Assembly: GCF_002161445.1 (NCBI RefSeq)
Contig: NZ_NFHT01000021.1
Span: 1 to 46,879 of the forward strand
Direction: 5' to 3'
Origin: Alistipes sp. An66
GTDB taxonomy: Bacteria; Bacteroidota; Bacteroidia; Bacteroidales; Rikenellaceae
DNA: 46,879 nt
Part shown: positions 16,547 through 25,459 of the stretch, piece by piece
Position numbering within the stretch: position 1 is the stretch's first letter
Layout: each line of letters opens with the position of its first letter
The notes under the pieces: model-generated
The model's database searches: none
What the model was told of the DNA's origin: nothing
The model's input: the letters and a program-made list of their open reading frames with translations, nothing else
Position numbers and translations under genes: made by a program

Positions 16547-18409
16547 ATGAAAACGATATTTTTGCATCTCGCAGCCCTTTTCGGCCTCCTGTTTCAGGGG
16601 TGCGGCGGGCAACACGTGCGGCAGATCACCGTCCCGCTCGACGGACGCACGGACTACACCTCCGTCATCCGCGAAATCCTCCGGGAGCATCCGCAGGGCG
16701 GGATCCGGCTGGAATTCGAATCCGGCGTCTACGACTTCTACCCCGAAGAGGCCGAAGAGCGCTTCCTCCGGGTCTCGAACAACGACAACGGAACCAAACG
16801 CATCGCCTTCGTGCTGAACGGCATGCGCCGGGTCGCCATCTGCGGCAACGGTACCGAATTCCGCTTCCACGGAGCGATCGTTCCCTTCTACATCGCCGAC
16901 TGCGAGGAGGTAACGCTCCGCGGCCTGACGTTCGACTACGACCTCCCGTTCGTGCTGGAAGGGCGCGTGATCGCCCGGCATCCCGAAATCCGGGGCGTCG
17001 ATCTGAAAATCACCAGCGGGAATCCCGTCCGGGTTGTCGACGGTGTCCTGCACTTCTCCGGATACGACTGGGAGCGCACCCAGGGCGACAACATCGTCTT
17101 CGATCCCGAGACCCGCGCCCCCTACTACAACACGGCCCGCTTCCTGCACCCCTACTGGAAGGGGCGGTTGAAGGCCGAAATGCCCGGCAAGGATACGGTG
17201 CGGCTCTTCGGGTTCCTCTCGCCGGAGCTCCCGCCCGTGGGCTCCATCTTCGCCGACAAGGGCCCGTTCCGCGAAAACCGCCACTGCCCGGGAATCGTCG
17301 TGCACGCCACGCGCGGCCTGACCATCGAGCGGACCGTCATCCACGCCTCGGGCGCCATGGCACTGATCTGCGAAAATTCGGAGGAGATCACGCTCAACGG
17401 CTTCGACGTCCGCCTGCGGGAGGGTTCCGGTCGCTTCATCTCCGCATCGGCCGACGCCACCCACTTCGTCAACTGCCGCGGCACGATCCGCTTCGACGGC
17501 TGTCTCTTCGAGAATATGCTCGACGATGCGACGAACGTTCACGGGACCTATCTGCGCGTCGACTCGATCCGCGGAGGACGGCTCCTGACGGCCCGTTTCG
17601 GGCACGTCCAGCAGCAGGGATTCGACTTCGCACGCAAGGGCGACACGCTGCGGCTCATCGACCGCATCTCGCTCCGCCCGCAGTGCACCTTCGTAGCGGA
17701 AGAGGCCCGGCCGCTCGACGACGAAACCTGGGAGATCCGCTCCGCCGCCGAACTTCCCGACTCGCTGCCCGAGCTCCTCGCTGTCGAGAACCCCTGCCAC
17801 ATGCCCGCCGTCGTGATGCGCCGCTGCACGGTGCGCAACAACCGCGCCCGCAGCATCCTGATCTCCACACCGGGCCGGGTCGTCATCGAGGACAACTATT
17901 TCTCGTCGATGATGGCCGGCGTACTGATCGCCGGTGACGCCAACTCCTGGTTCGAGTCGGGCAGCGTGCGCGACGTGCTCATCCGCAACAACACCTTCGT
18001 CAACTTCGGTACCGGCGGCGAAAATCCCCAGTCGGTACTGCAAATATCCCCCGAAATCCCGACCGCGGGCCGCAACGGCGACTTCCGCTACCACGGACGT
18101 ATTGTATTCACCGGCAATACGGTCCGCACCTTCGATTCGCAGGTCATCTACGCATTGAGCGTCGACCGGCTGGAAATCACCGGCAACCGCTTCATCCAGA
18201 GCCGGGACTATCCGCCGATCTTCGACGGGCTCTCCTACATCGACCTGCAATACTGCCGGGAGGCCGACATCTCGGGCAACCGCTTCGAGGGCGACCGCAC
18301 GGTCGAGGTCAGCGCCGTGGCCTGCGACACGGTCCGGCTGGATCCCCGTCAGGCAGGATTCGCACTCGCCGTGGTGAACAAGCCCAACACCTTCTTCTAC
18401 AAGCAATAA
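16547..18409 (+). CDS. GH110-like alpha-1,3-galactosidase, second copy
   Basis: This 620-residue lipoprotein (MKTIFLHLAALFGLLFQGCG) is paralogous to its upstream neighbour but clearly diverged. I start it at the ATG at 16547, two bases after the neighbour's stop; the open frame extends far upstream in another frame of that gene, which is not coding. Conserved features are the YTSVIREIL cap, GTIRFDGCLFENMLDDATNV with Asp326-Asp327, an upstream ADATHF Asp303, and the C-terminal RARSILISTPGRVVIEDNYF ladder. Two full-length copies plus a third remnant in one locus suggest linkage- or context-specific variants acting on the same glycan. Catalytic assignment follows family spacing, not experiment. 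Confidence 0.8.
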   Translation: MKTIFLHLAALFGLLFQGCGGQHVRQITVPLDGRTDYTSVIREILREHPQGGIRLEFESGVYDFYPEEAEERFLRVSNNDNGTKRIAFVLNGMRRVAICGNGTEFRFHGAIVPFYIADCEEVTLRGLTFDYDLPFVLEGRVIARHPEIRGVDLKITSGNPVRVVDGVLHFSGYDWERTQGDNIVFDPETRAPYYNTARFLHPYWKGRLKAEMPGKDTVRLFGFLSPELPPVGSIFADKGPFRENRHCPGIVVHATRGLTIERTVIHASGAMALICENSEEITLNGFDVRLREGSGRFISASADATHFVNCRGTIRFDGCLFENMLDDATNVHGTYLRVDSIRGGRLLTARFGHVQQQGFDFARKGDTLRLIDRISLRPQCTFVAEEARPLDDETWEIRSAAELPDSLPELLAVENPCHMPAVVMRRCTVRNNRARSILISTPGRVVIEDNYFSSMMAGVLIAGDANSWFESGSVRDVLIRNNTFVNFGTGGENPQSVLQISPEIPTAGRNGDFRYHGRIVFTGNTVRTFDSQVIYALSVDRLEITGNRFIQSRDYPPIFDGLSYIDLQYCREADISGNRFEGDRTVEVSAVACDTVRLDPRQAGFALAVVNKPNTFFYKQ

Positions 18410-18434
18410 GAAACCACTTGAAAACACGAACGCC

Positions 18435-19550
18435 ATGCGCATGAACAGATTCACGGCACTCCTCGCAACACTTCTCCTGCTCGGAGGGTGCTCGCGTCCG
18501 GAATTCCGCCCCGGAGCGGTCTGGACCGACACCGACGGCGCCGTCATCAACGCCCACGGAGGCGGCATCCTCTACGACGGCGGCCGCTACTACTGGTTCG
18601 GCGAGCACAAGGTCGAAGGTACGGCCGGAAACCTCGCCCAGGTCGGCGTCCATTGCTATTCGTCGACGAACCTCTACGACTGGCAGGATGAAGGCATCGT
18701 CCTGCCGGTGGAGCCCGAAGGCTCCGGAAGCCCCATCGAGAAGGGCTGTATCCTCGAACGCCCCAAGGTCATCCGCAACGCCCGGACCGGGCAGTATGTC
18801 ATGTGGTTCCACCTCGAACCGAAAGGGGCCGGGTATACGGGTGCGATGAGCGGCGTGGCGGTCAGCGACCGCCCGACGGGTCCATACCGGTTTCTGAAAG
18901 CCGTGCGGCCCAACGCCGGGCACTACCCGATGAACGCCCTGCCGCAGCACGCCGGCCCCAGCCGCGCCGAAGGAATGCGGTTCGACGGCGGCAGCCTGCC
19001 CGAACATCCCGACTCGCTGAACATCGTCGGGCGCGACATGGCCGGCGGACAGATGGCCCGCGACATGACACTCTTCGTCGACGATGACGGCCGCGCCTAC
19101 CACATCTATTCGTCCGAGGAGAACAGCACGCTCCACATCGCCGAACTCTCCGACGACTACCTCTCGCACAGCGGCCGCTATGCCCGCTTCTTCGTCGGGA
19201 GGTTCATGGAGGCCCCCGCCATCGTCAAGCACGACGGCCGCTACTGGATGATGATGTCCGGCTGCACGGGCTGGGCTCCCAATGCCGCCCGGTCGGCCGT
19301 GGCAGACTCGATCTGGGGCCCGTGGACCGAGTGCGGGAACCCCTGCTCCGGACCGCTGGCCGAAACGACCTACGACTCGCAGAGCACCTTCCTGTTCACC
19401 GTCGCCGGCACCGACCGCTGCATCTACATGGGCGACCGCTGGAACCCCGAAAATGCCGCCGACGGACGCTATGTCTGGCTTCCCGTCCGGTTCGACGGAG
19501 ACCGTTTCCGCGTCGAGTGGCACGACCGCTGGCGCTGGGAAGAGGAATGA
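18435..19550 (+). CDS. GH43 subfamily 24-like exo-beta-1,3-galactanase
   Basis: This 371-residue lipoprotein (signal ending LLLGGC) has a five-bladed-propeller GH43 look. Landmarks fit the GH43_24 exo-beta-1,3-galactanase group: NAHGGGILYDGGRYYWFGEH near residue 39, LERPKV with Glu108, YSSEENSTLHIAEL with Glu228/Glu229, FMEAPAI with Glu259, and TYDSQSTF with Gln316. In that subfamily a Gln replaces the usual catalytic Asp base. The enzyme would trim a beta-1,3-galactan backbone once alpha-galactose and sulfate caps are gone, consistent with its neighbours. Subfamily assignment is from motif memory and should be treated as likely, not certain. Confidence 0.78.
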   Translation: MRMNRFTALLATLLLLGGCSRPEFRPGAVWTDTDGAVINAHGGGILYDGGRYYWFGEHKVEGTAGNLAQVGVHCYSSTNLYDWQDEGIVLPVEPEGSGSPIEKGCILERPKVIRNARTGQYVMWFHLEPKGAGYTGAMSGVAVSDRPTGPYRFLKAVRPNAGHYPMNALPQHAGPSRAEGMRFDGGSLPEHPDSLNIVGRDMAGGQMARDMTLFVDDDGRAYHIYSSEENSTLHIAELSDDYLSHSGRYARFFVGRFMEAPAIVKHDGRYWMMMSGCTGWAPNAARSAVADSIWGPWTECGNPCSGPLAETTYDSQSTFLFTVAGTDRCIYMGDRWNPENAADGRYVWLPVRFDGDRFRVEWHDRWRWEEE

Positions 19551-19604
19551 TCCACCCAAAAAACAGAATATGAGCAAAATTTACCAATCTAAAACCAATC
19601 GAAA

Positions 19605-22600
19605 ATGAAGAAATTCAGCTATTCCAAACACCTGCGTTTGTGGCTCGCGACACTGGCTGGATGTTTCATCCTGGCCGCGCATGCACAACCCGGCGCGGAG
19701 GTCCGCATCCAGGGCAAGGTGACGGACAAACAGCTCAACCCCATCGTCGGCGTCGTCGTGGCCGTGCAGGAGCAGCAGGCCGGCACCACGACCGCATCGG
19801 ACGGCTCCTTCTCGATCCTGGCCCGGATCGGCGAGACGCTGGAAGTCTCCTACCTCGGGTACAAGAAACAGCAGTTCAAGGTGACCCGGGCCCTCACCGG
19901 TCTGGACATCATCCTCGAGGAGGATGCCCTCTCCCTGGACGACGTCGTGGTCGTCGGATACGGCTCGACCAGCAAGGAGAAACTCACCGGCGCCATCGCC
20001 ACCGTCTCGACCTCCGACTTCAAGAACCGCCCGATCACCGACGTCTCCCTCGCCCTGCAAGGCAAGGTTACCGGCGTACAGGTGACGCAGACCTCCGGAC
20101 AGCCCGGCGCTGACAGCGGTACGATCACCGTGCGCGGTATCGGCACGCTCAACGACTCGTCGCCGCTGATCATCATCGACGGCTTCGAATCCTCGTTCGA
20201 CAAGGTGGACCCGAAGGACATCGAGTCGATCTCGGTGCTCAAAGACGCCGCATCGGCCGCCATCTATGGCAACAAGGCCGCCAACGGCGTCATCCTGATC
20301 ACCACGAAAAAGGGGCGCTCGGGGCAGCTCTCGGTCGAATACAACGGCTATGTCTCCGTCCAGCAGGTGACCCGTTATCCCGAGCTCCTCGGGGCGGTCG
20401 ACTACATGACGCTCTACAACGAGGCGTGCCTCAACTCGGGACAGCAGCTCCGGTACAGCCAGAGCTACATCGACCATTTCGACGGCAGCGATCCGGCACT
20501 CTACCCCGACCGCGACTGGGCGGACTTCTACTTCAAGCCCGCCGTGATGCACAACCACTACATCAAACTCACCGGAGGTTCCGAACAGCTGGCCTACACG
20601 CTGTCGATGGGTTATCTCGGGCAGGACGGCATCCTCGAAGGGACGGAGTTCGACAAGTACAGCTTCCGCATGAACGCTTCGAGCTCGCTGCTGAACGACC
20701 GGCTGAAAATCTCGACCAACATCGCCGGCTATTCGGGCGTCCGGACCGACCTCGTGGACGGCACCGGGAACACGCTCTACCGGATCGTCGCCATGACCCC
20801 GATGGTCAACGCCAGGATGGAGGGATACGGATGGACCGACTGGTTCTACGACGACGCCGCACGCGAAGCCGGCGGATACAACCAGACCGACATCGGGAAT
20901 TTCAGCGGCAACATCAACATCCAGCTCTCGTTGCTGAAAAACCTCAAACTGGAAGGGGCCGTAAACTTCGACCGGACGACCGAAACCGGACAGATCTACG
21001 CCCCGGACGTCGAACTCTATACGGTCTTCACCGGCGCCGACGGATCGCAGACCATCGGCGAAAGCAACTCCCGCGAATCGTCGATCACCGAGTCGACCTA
21101 CCGATACGGGAATCTGTCCAGCTATGTGACCCTCTCCTACTGGGCCACGGCCGGCGAACACCACCATTTCAAGGCAATGGCCGGATGGCAGCAGGGACAG
21201 TGGAACAACAAGTACTACAAGGCTTCGCGCACGCGCCTGACGACCAACCTCCCGTCGCTCGAAGTCGGCGACCCCGCGACGCAGAAGAATTCCAGCTGGG
21301 AGACCGAGGTGACGAGCCTCTCCCTGTTCGGACGTTTCAACTACGACTACAAGGAGAAGTACCTCTTCGAGGCCAACGTCCGCTACGACGGATCATCGAA
21401 ATTCGCCGCCGGGCACAAGTGGGGTCTCTTTCCCTCGTTCTCGGCCGGATGGCGCATCTCCGAGGAGAAGTTCATGCAGGACGTCCGCTGGATCGACGAA
21501 CTGAAACTCCGCGCATCGTGGGGGCAACTCGGCAACGAGAAGATTTGGAGCTCCTACGCCGGCATCGACATCCTCTCGATCGGCTCGTGCAACTACATCT
21601 GGGAGAACCAGCAGGTCACCGGAGCCGCCACCTCCTACATCGCCAACAAGGACCTGACCTGGGAGACCACCACGCAATACAACGTCGGAGTCGATTTCCG
21701 CCTCTTCGGATCGCTCTCCTTCACCGGCGACTTCTACGTCAAGGAGACCGACGACATCCTGATGCAGCTCCCCGTCTCGGGCATCTTCGGATTCACCGAG
21801 GACCCGTGGAAGAATGCCGGACGCATGCGCAACGTCGGCTGCGAGTTCGCCCTCGCCTACAACAAGACCTTCCGCGAATGGGAGTTCTCGGCCGGGGCCA
21901 GCATCTCGTTCAACCGCAACGAGATCCTCGACCTGAAAGGCCAGAGCCCGATCCTCAACTCCACGACGGGCATTCTCCTCGAGGAGGGGCGGCCCATCAA
22001 CACCCTCTACGGATACGCCGTCGAAGGCATCTACCAGAGCGACGAGGAGATACACAACCATCTGCAAACGTTCGACCGCGACGGAAATCCCGTGAACTCC
22101 TACTCGGGGCTGATCGCCGCACCCGGCGACATCCGCTTCAAGGACCAGAACGGCGACGGCATCATCGACATGGACCACGACCGCGTCGCGCTGGGTGATC
22201 CCAATCCCGACTTCCTCTATTCGTTCAACCTCGGGGCCCGCTGGAAGGGACTCGACGTCACGGCCTTCTTCCAGGGCGTCTACGGCGGCGAGGGTTGGAG
22301 TTCCGGCGAGCTCGTGTCGCCCTTCTTCAACGGATACAACTCCGCGGCGTGGATGACCAAGCGCTGGACCCCCGAAAAACCGAACAACACCTACCAGCGG
22401 GTCTACATCGACAGCCAGCGCGCTGCGATCAAGTCGGCATACTACGTCGAAGATCTCTCCTACCTGCGGCTGAAAAACTTCGAGATCGGCTACACCTTCC
22501 CCAGGGAGTGGCTCGCGAAGATCCGCATCTCGGGGCTGCGCGTCTTCGTCAGCGGGCAGAACCTCTTCACGCTCACCCGCTACAAGGGTTTCGATCCGGA

Positions 22601-22682
22601 ACGCGCCGGCGTCAACGCCACCAACATCTACGACTATCCGCTGGTCCGCACCTTCACGGCCGGACTCAACGTCACTTTTTAA
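19605..22682 (+). CDS. susC: SusC/RagA-type TonB-dependent outer-membrane transporter
   Basis: This 1025-residue transporter imports oligosaccharides with its SusD partner using TonB energy. It has a signal peptide ending LAAHAQ, a carboxypeptidase-regulatory-like domain at about 33-112, the TonB-box-like DDVVVVGYGSTSKEKLTGAI, a plug domain with IIIDGFESSFDKVDPKDIES and VLKDAASAAIYGNKAANGVI, and a 22-strand barrel ending in the aromatic VRTFTAGLNVTF. Length is normal for the family. It follows three glycosidase genes by 54 bases, whereas in many PULs susC leads the operon. SusD follows after 12 bases. Confidence 0.96.
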   Translation: MKKFSYSKHLRLWLATLAGCFILAAHAQPGAEVRIQGKVTDKQLNPIVGVVVAVQEQQAGTTTASDGSFSILARIGETLEVSYLGYKKQQFKVTRALTGLDIILEEDALSLDDVVVVGYGSTSKEKLTGAIATVSTSDFKNRPITDVSLALQGKVTGVQVTQTSGQPGADSGTITVRGIGTLNDSSPLIIIDGFESSFDKVDPKDIESISVLKDAASAAIYGNKAANGVILITTKKGRSGQLSVEYNGYVSVQQVTRYPELLGAVDYMTLYNEACLNSGQQLRYSQSYIDHFDGSDPALYPDRDWADFYFKPAVMHNHYIKLTGGSEQLAYTLSMGYLGQDGILEGTEFDKYSFRMNASSSLLNDRLKISTNIAGYSGVRTDLVDGTGNTLYRIVAMTPMVNARMEGYGWTDWFYDDAAREAGGYNQTDIGNFSGNINIQLSLLKNLKLEGAVNFDRTTETGQIYAPDVELYTVFTGADGSQTIGESNSRESSITESTYRYGNLSSYVTLSYWATAGEHHHFKAMAGWQQGQWNNKYYKASRTRLTTNLPSLEVGDPATQKNSSWETEVTSLSLFGRFNYDYKEKYLFEANVRYDGSSKFAAGHKWGLFPSFSAGWRISEEKFMQDVRWIDELKLRASWGQLGNEKIWSSYAGIDILSIGSCNYIWENQQVTGAATSYIANKDLTWETTTQYNVGVDFRLFGSLSFTGDFYVKETDDILMQLPVSGIFGFTEDPWKNAGRMRNVGCEFALAYNKTFREWEFSAGASISFNRNEILDLKGQSPILNSTTGILLEEGRPINTLYGYAVEGIYQSDEEIHNHLQTFDRDGNPVNSYSGLIAAPGDIRFKDQNGDGIIDMDHDRVALGDPNPDFLYSFNLGARWKGLDVTAFFQGVYGGEGWSSGELVSPFFNGYNSAAWMTKRWTPEKPNNTYQRVYIDSQRAAIKSAYYVEDLSYLRLKNFEIGYTFPREWLAKIRISGLRVFVSGQNLFTLTRYKGFDPERAGVNATNIYDYPLVRTFTAGLNVTF

Positions 22683-22694
22683 GCCTTTCCGACC

Positions 22695-24305
22695 ATGAAA
22701 AACCTGAATACATTCAAGATGTTCGCCCTGACGCTGCTGCTCGGCGTCGCGGGCGGTTGCAGCGGGTATCTCGACACGATTCCCGTGGACAAGTCCTCGC
22801 CCAACACCTTCCTCAAAGGCATCGAACAGGCCAAAAGCATGCTCGCCGGCATCTACTACTGCTTCTACGACGACTCCCCGGCCTACATCACGCCCTACAC
22901 CTACGAGAACATGTGCGACAACTCCTACAACCACCACACCTGGGAGTTCAGCGCCGAATTCGCACAGGGCACGCAGACCGCCGCCAGCTGGTGGGCCGAA
23001 CTCAAATGGACCAAGGACTGGCAGGCCATTTCCCGGGCCAATGCACTGATCCGATCGATGGCCCTGGCGTCGGGCATCAGCGAGACGGACAGCCGGAAGA
23101 TCCTGGCCGAAGCCCGGTTCCTCCGCGCCTGGTTCTATTTCGATCTGGTTCGTTTCTACGGCCGTGTGCCGCTCGTCGACGAAAACTCCCCGCAGGAGAA
23201 CGCACCCCGCGAAGATCTCGACAAGGTGCTGGCCTTCATCAAGGAGGATGTGAAGTACGCCGTCACCTATCTCGACAACATTCTCGGAGGCGAGGTGGCC
23301 TGCCAGGGTTCGGCGCAGATGCTCAAACTCCAAATCGCCCAGTACGAGTACGACCACGAGACGGTCATCGAATGCGCCAGGGCCATCCAGGCGCTGGGAT
23401 ATGACCTCTACGGCGATTTCCGCAAACTGTTCCTCGACGAGGGCATCAACGACCCGGCGAACCGGGAGGTGATCTTCAAGGTCAACTACGCCGAGGATCT
23501 CCAATCGAGCTACATGACCCAGCTGTGGTACAACTGGTTCTCGTTCAACACAACCCTCGAAATGGTCAACAGCTTCTTCACGGCCAACGGACTGCCCGTC
23601 AAACCGCTCGAAGCCGACAACGGAGGCTCGATTCCGGCCGACCCGACCTACGATGAGGATCATCCGTTCGACAACCGCGACCCGCGGCTGAAACTCTCCG
23701 TCCTCTGCCCCGGCGACGAGTACCGCTGCGACGGAACCTCCCGCTACCAGGCCCACTGGCAGCCCGCCAACTGGGACAACAAGACCGGGTTCGCCGCCAA
23801 GAAGGGCGCCAACGAAACGCTGCTGAATCTCGACAACGACGGCGGCGACAAGATCCTGATGCGCTACGGCGAGGTGCTGCTGGCGTGGGCCGAGGCCGAG
23901 AACGAGCTGAACGGTCCGGCAGGCGTCTACGAGCTGATCGACCCGCTGCGCCGGCGCGTCGGCATGATCACGCTCACGGAGTCGCTGCCCAACCTCACGA
24001 AGGAGACCATGCGGGAGCTGATCCGCAACGAACGCCGCGTGGAACTCTTCCACGAAGGGCAGCGCTGGCACGACATCCGCCGCTGGAAGATCGCCGAAAA
24101 GGTAATGACCGACGCCCACGGACTCGACGTCTCCCAACTCCAATACTACCCCGTGAGCGGCGAACCGACGCCCTACTGGCAGTATGTCGAAGTGGTCGTC
24201 GACAAGCGCTCCTTCAACAAGGACCGCGACTACCTGTGGCCCATTCCGCTCAAAGAGCTGAATGCCAACCCGCTGATCCGCAACGACCAGAACCCAGGCT
24301 ACTAA
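22695..24305 (+). CDS. susD: SusD/RagB-type surface glycan-binding lipoprotein
   Basis: This 536-residue lipoprotein has the signal LLLGVAGGC and the family start GYLDTIPVDKSSPNTFLKGI. TPR-like helical segments include ILAEARFLRAWFYFDLVRFY and the sequence GRVPLVDE. The C-terminal region carries the family hallmarks RNERRVELFHEGQRWHDIRR and YLWPIPLKELNANPLIRNDQ. It caps the SusC barrel on the cell surface and delivers glycan. The second of the core transport pair, it has normal length and no defects. Confidence 0.96.
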   Translation: MKNLNTFKMFALTLLLGVAGGCSGYLDTIPVDKSSPNTFLKGIEQAKSMLAGIYYCFYDDSPAYITPYTYENMCDNSYNHHTWEFSAEFAQGTQTAASWWAELKWTKDWQAISRANALIRSMALASGISETDSRKILAEARFLRAWFYFDLVRFYGRVPLVDENSPQENAPREDLDKVLAFIKEDVKYAVTYLDNILGGEVACQGSAQMLKLQIAQYEYDHETVIECARAIQALGYDLYGDFRKLFLDEGINDPANREVIFKVNYAEDLQSSYMTQLWYNWFSFNTTLEMVNSFFTANGLPVKPLEADNGGSIPADPTYDEDHPFDNRDPRLKLSVLCPGDEYRCDGTSRYQAHWQPANWDNKTGFAAKKGANETLLNLDNDGGDKILMRYGEVLLAWAEAENELNGPAGVYELIDPLRRRVGMITLTESLPNLTKETMRELIRNERRVELFHEGQRWHDIRRWKIAEKVMTDAHGLDVSQLQYYPVSGEPTPYWQYVEVVVDKRSFNKDRDYLWPIPLKELNANPLIRNDQNPGY

Positions 24306-24323
24306 TCCACAATCCGAACAGAC

Positions 24324-25439
24324 ATGAAAAAACTTGCAACATACTGCATTCCGTTCGCTGCGGCGCTCACCCTGGCGGCGACCTCCTGCGAACAGAAGGT
24401 CGATTATGTCAATCCGACCTGGGCCCGCGCCATCTCGCCCGCCGAAGGCGCGACGCTGAAAATCGACTTCTTCAAACCCGACGACAAACAGGTCTTCACC
24501 TGGGAGGTACGGCCCGGTGCCACGTACCGGATCTCGTTCGATGTGAACATGTACTTCGAGAACGCCGTCACCTTCGACATGGGGAACAAGGATTCGCTCG
24601 TGCTGACCAATGCCGAGACGCTCGACATGCTGCGCGAGATATGGCCCGACTTCTCGGGCAACAAGCGCTTCTTCTGGCGCGTCGAGCAGACCCGCAACGG
24701 CGAGGTCCGCAGCGTCTGGCGCCATTTCAGCGCCATTCCGCTCGTCGAGAGCTTCACCGACCCCCGCGACAACCAGACCTACGGGGCCTGCCAGTTCATT
24801 CTCAACGACGGTTCGCTGATGACCATCATGTCGGAAAACCTCCGCGCCACGACCTACGCCGACGGGGAGCCGCTGCCCGACGAGGCCAAGACCGCCATGG
24901 GCGACGGCTATTGCAGCGATCCGCTCTATGTGCAGAAGGTCGGACGCTACTACACGTGGGCTGCCGCAACACGCATGACCTGGGACGAGGCCAAGGCCGC
25001 CTACGAAGCCGGCGAGCCGGTTCAGGGCGTCTGCCCCGAAGGGTGGCACCTGCCGTCGATCGACGAATTCAACGCCCTGCGCGAATACCTCGGGGCCGAC
25101 ACGGGCGCCGATGCCGTGAAGGATCCCTCCTACTGGCCGACGACGGCCTCCATCACGAACAGCGCCAAGATGAACATCGTGGTGTCGGGATTCTACTGGC
25201 ACGAGGGGCTCACGTTCCTCACCGACCCGACCTTCACGGCCCGCTTCTGGAGCTCGACGCCCCGGCTGGCGGGCATGCAGTTCGCCTACGGCGACACGGC
25301 ATCGGCCGACGACCCGACGAAAGCCGTACTGCTGTCGATCTACGACGACGCCTCGTCGCTCAACATCCAGTCGTACAGCGTCGTCCCGACCGTCGAGAAC
25401 CACATGTATCCCATCCGCTGCGTGATGGACCCGATGTAA
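24324..25439 (+). CDS. SusE-position lipoprotein with FISUMP domain
   Basis: This 371-residue lipoprotein has the signal AAALTLAATSC. The N-terminal part (about 25-150) looks like a single SusE/Ig-like binding domain. The C-terminal part has FISUMP features (Fibrobacter succinogenes major paralogous domain): IMSENLRATTYADGEPLP, GRYYTWAAATRMTWDEA, GVCPEGWHLPSIDEFNALRE, FWSSTP and the closing YPIRCVMD. Placed directly after susD, it probably acts as a surface glycan-binding protein. No catalytic motif is visible. The same two-part architecture recurs in the larger protein at 27179, so the two are paralogous. Confidence 0.78.
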   Translation: MKKLATYCIPFAAALTLAATSCEQKVDYVNPTWARAISPAEGATLKIDFFKPDDKQVFTWEVRPGATYRISFDVNMYFENAVTFDMGNKDSLVLTNAETLDMLREIWPDFSGNKRFFWRVEQTRNGEVRSVWRHFSAIPLVESFTDPRDNQTYGACQFILNDGSLMTIMSENLRATTYADGEPLPDEAKTAMGDGYCSDPLYVQKVGRYYTWAAATRMTWDEAKAAYEAGEPVQGVCPEGWHLPSIDEFNALREYLGADTGADAVKDPSYWPTTASITNSAKMNIVVSGFYWHEGLTFLTDPTFTARFWSSTPRLAGMQFAYGDTASADDPTKAVLLSIYDDASSLNIQSYSVVPTVENHMYPIRCVMDPM

Positions 25440-25459
25440 TCCGCTAAATCCGAAAAAAA

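Noticed and set aside
21393..25403. Open frame of more than 1300 codons on the minus strand opposite susC/susD
   Set aside because: It lies antisense to two certain genes. GC-rich codon use removes stops from that frame. The translation shows no domain and is rich in Val/Arg/Gly/Glu, as expected of a shadow.
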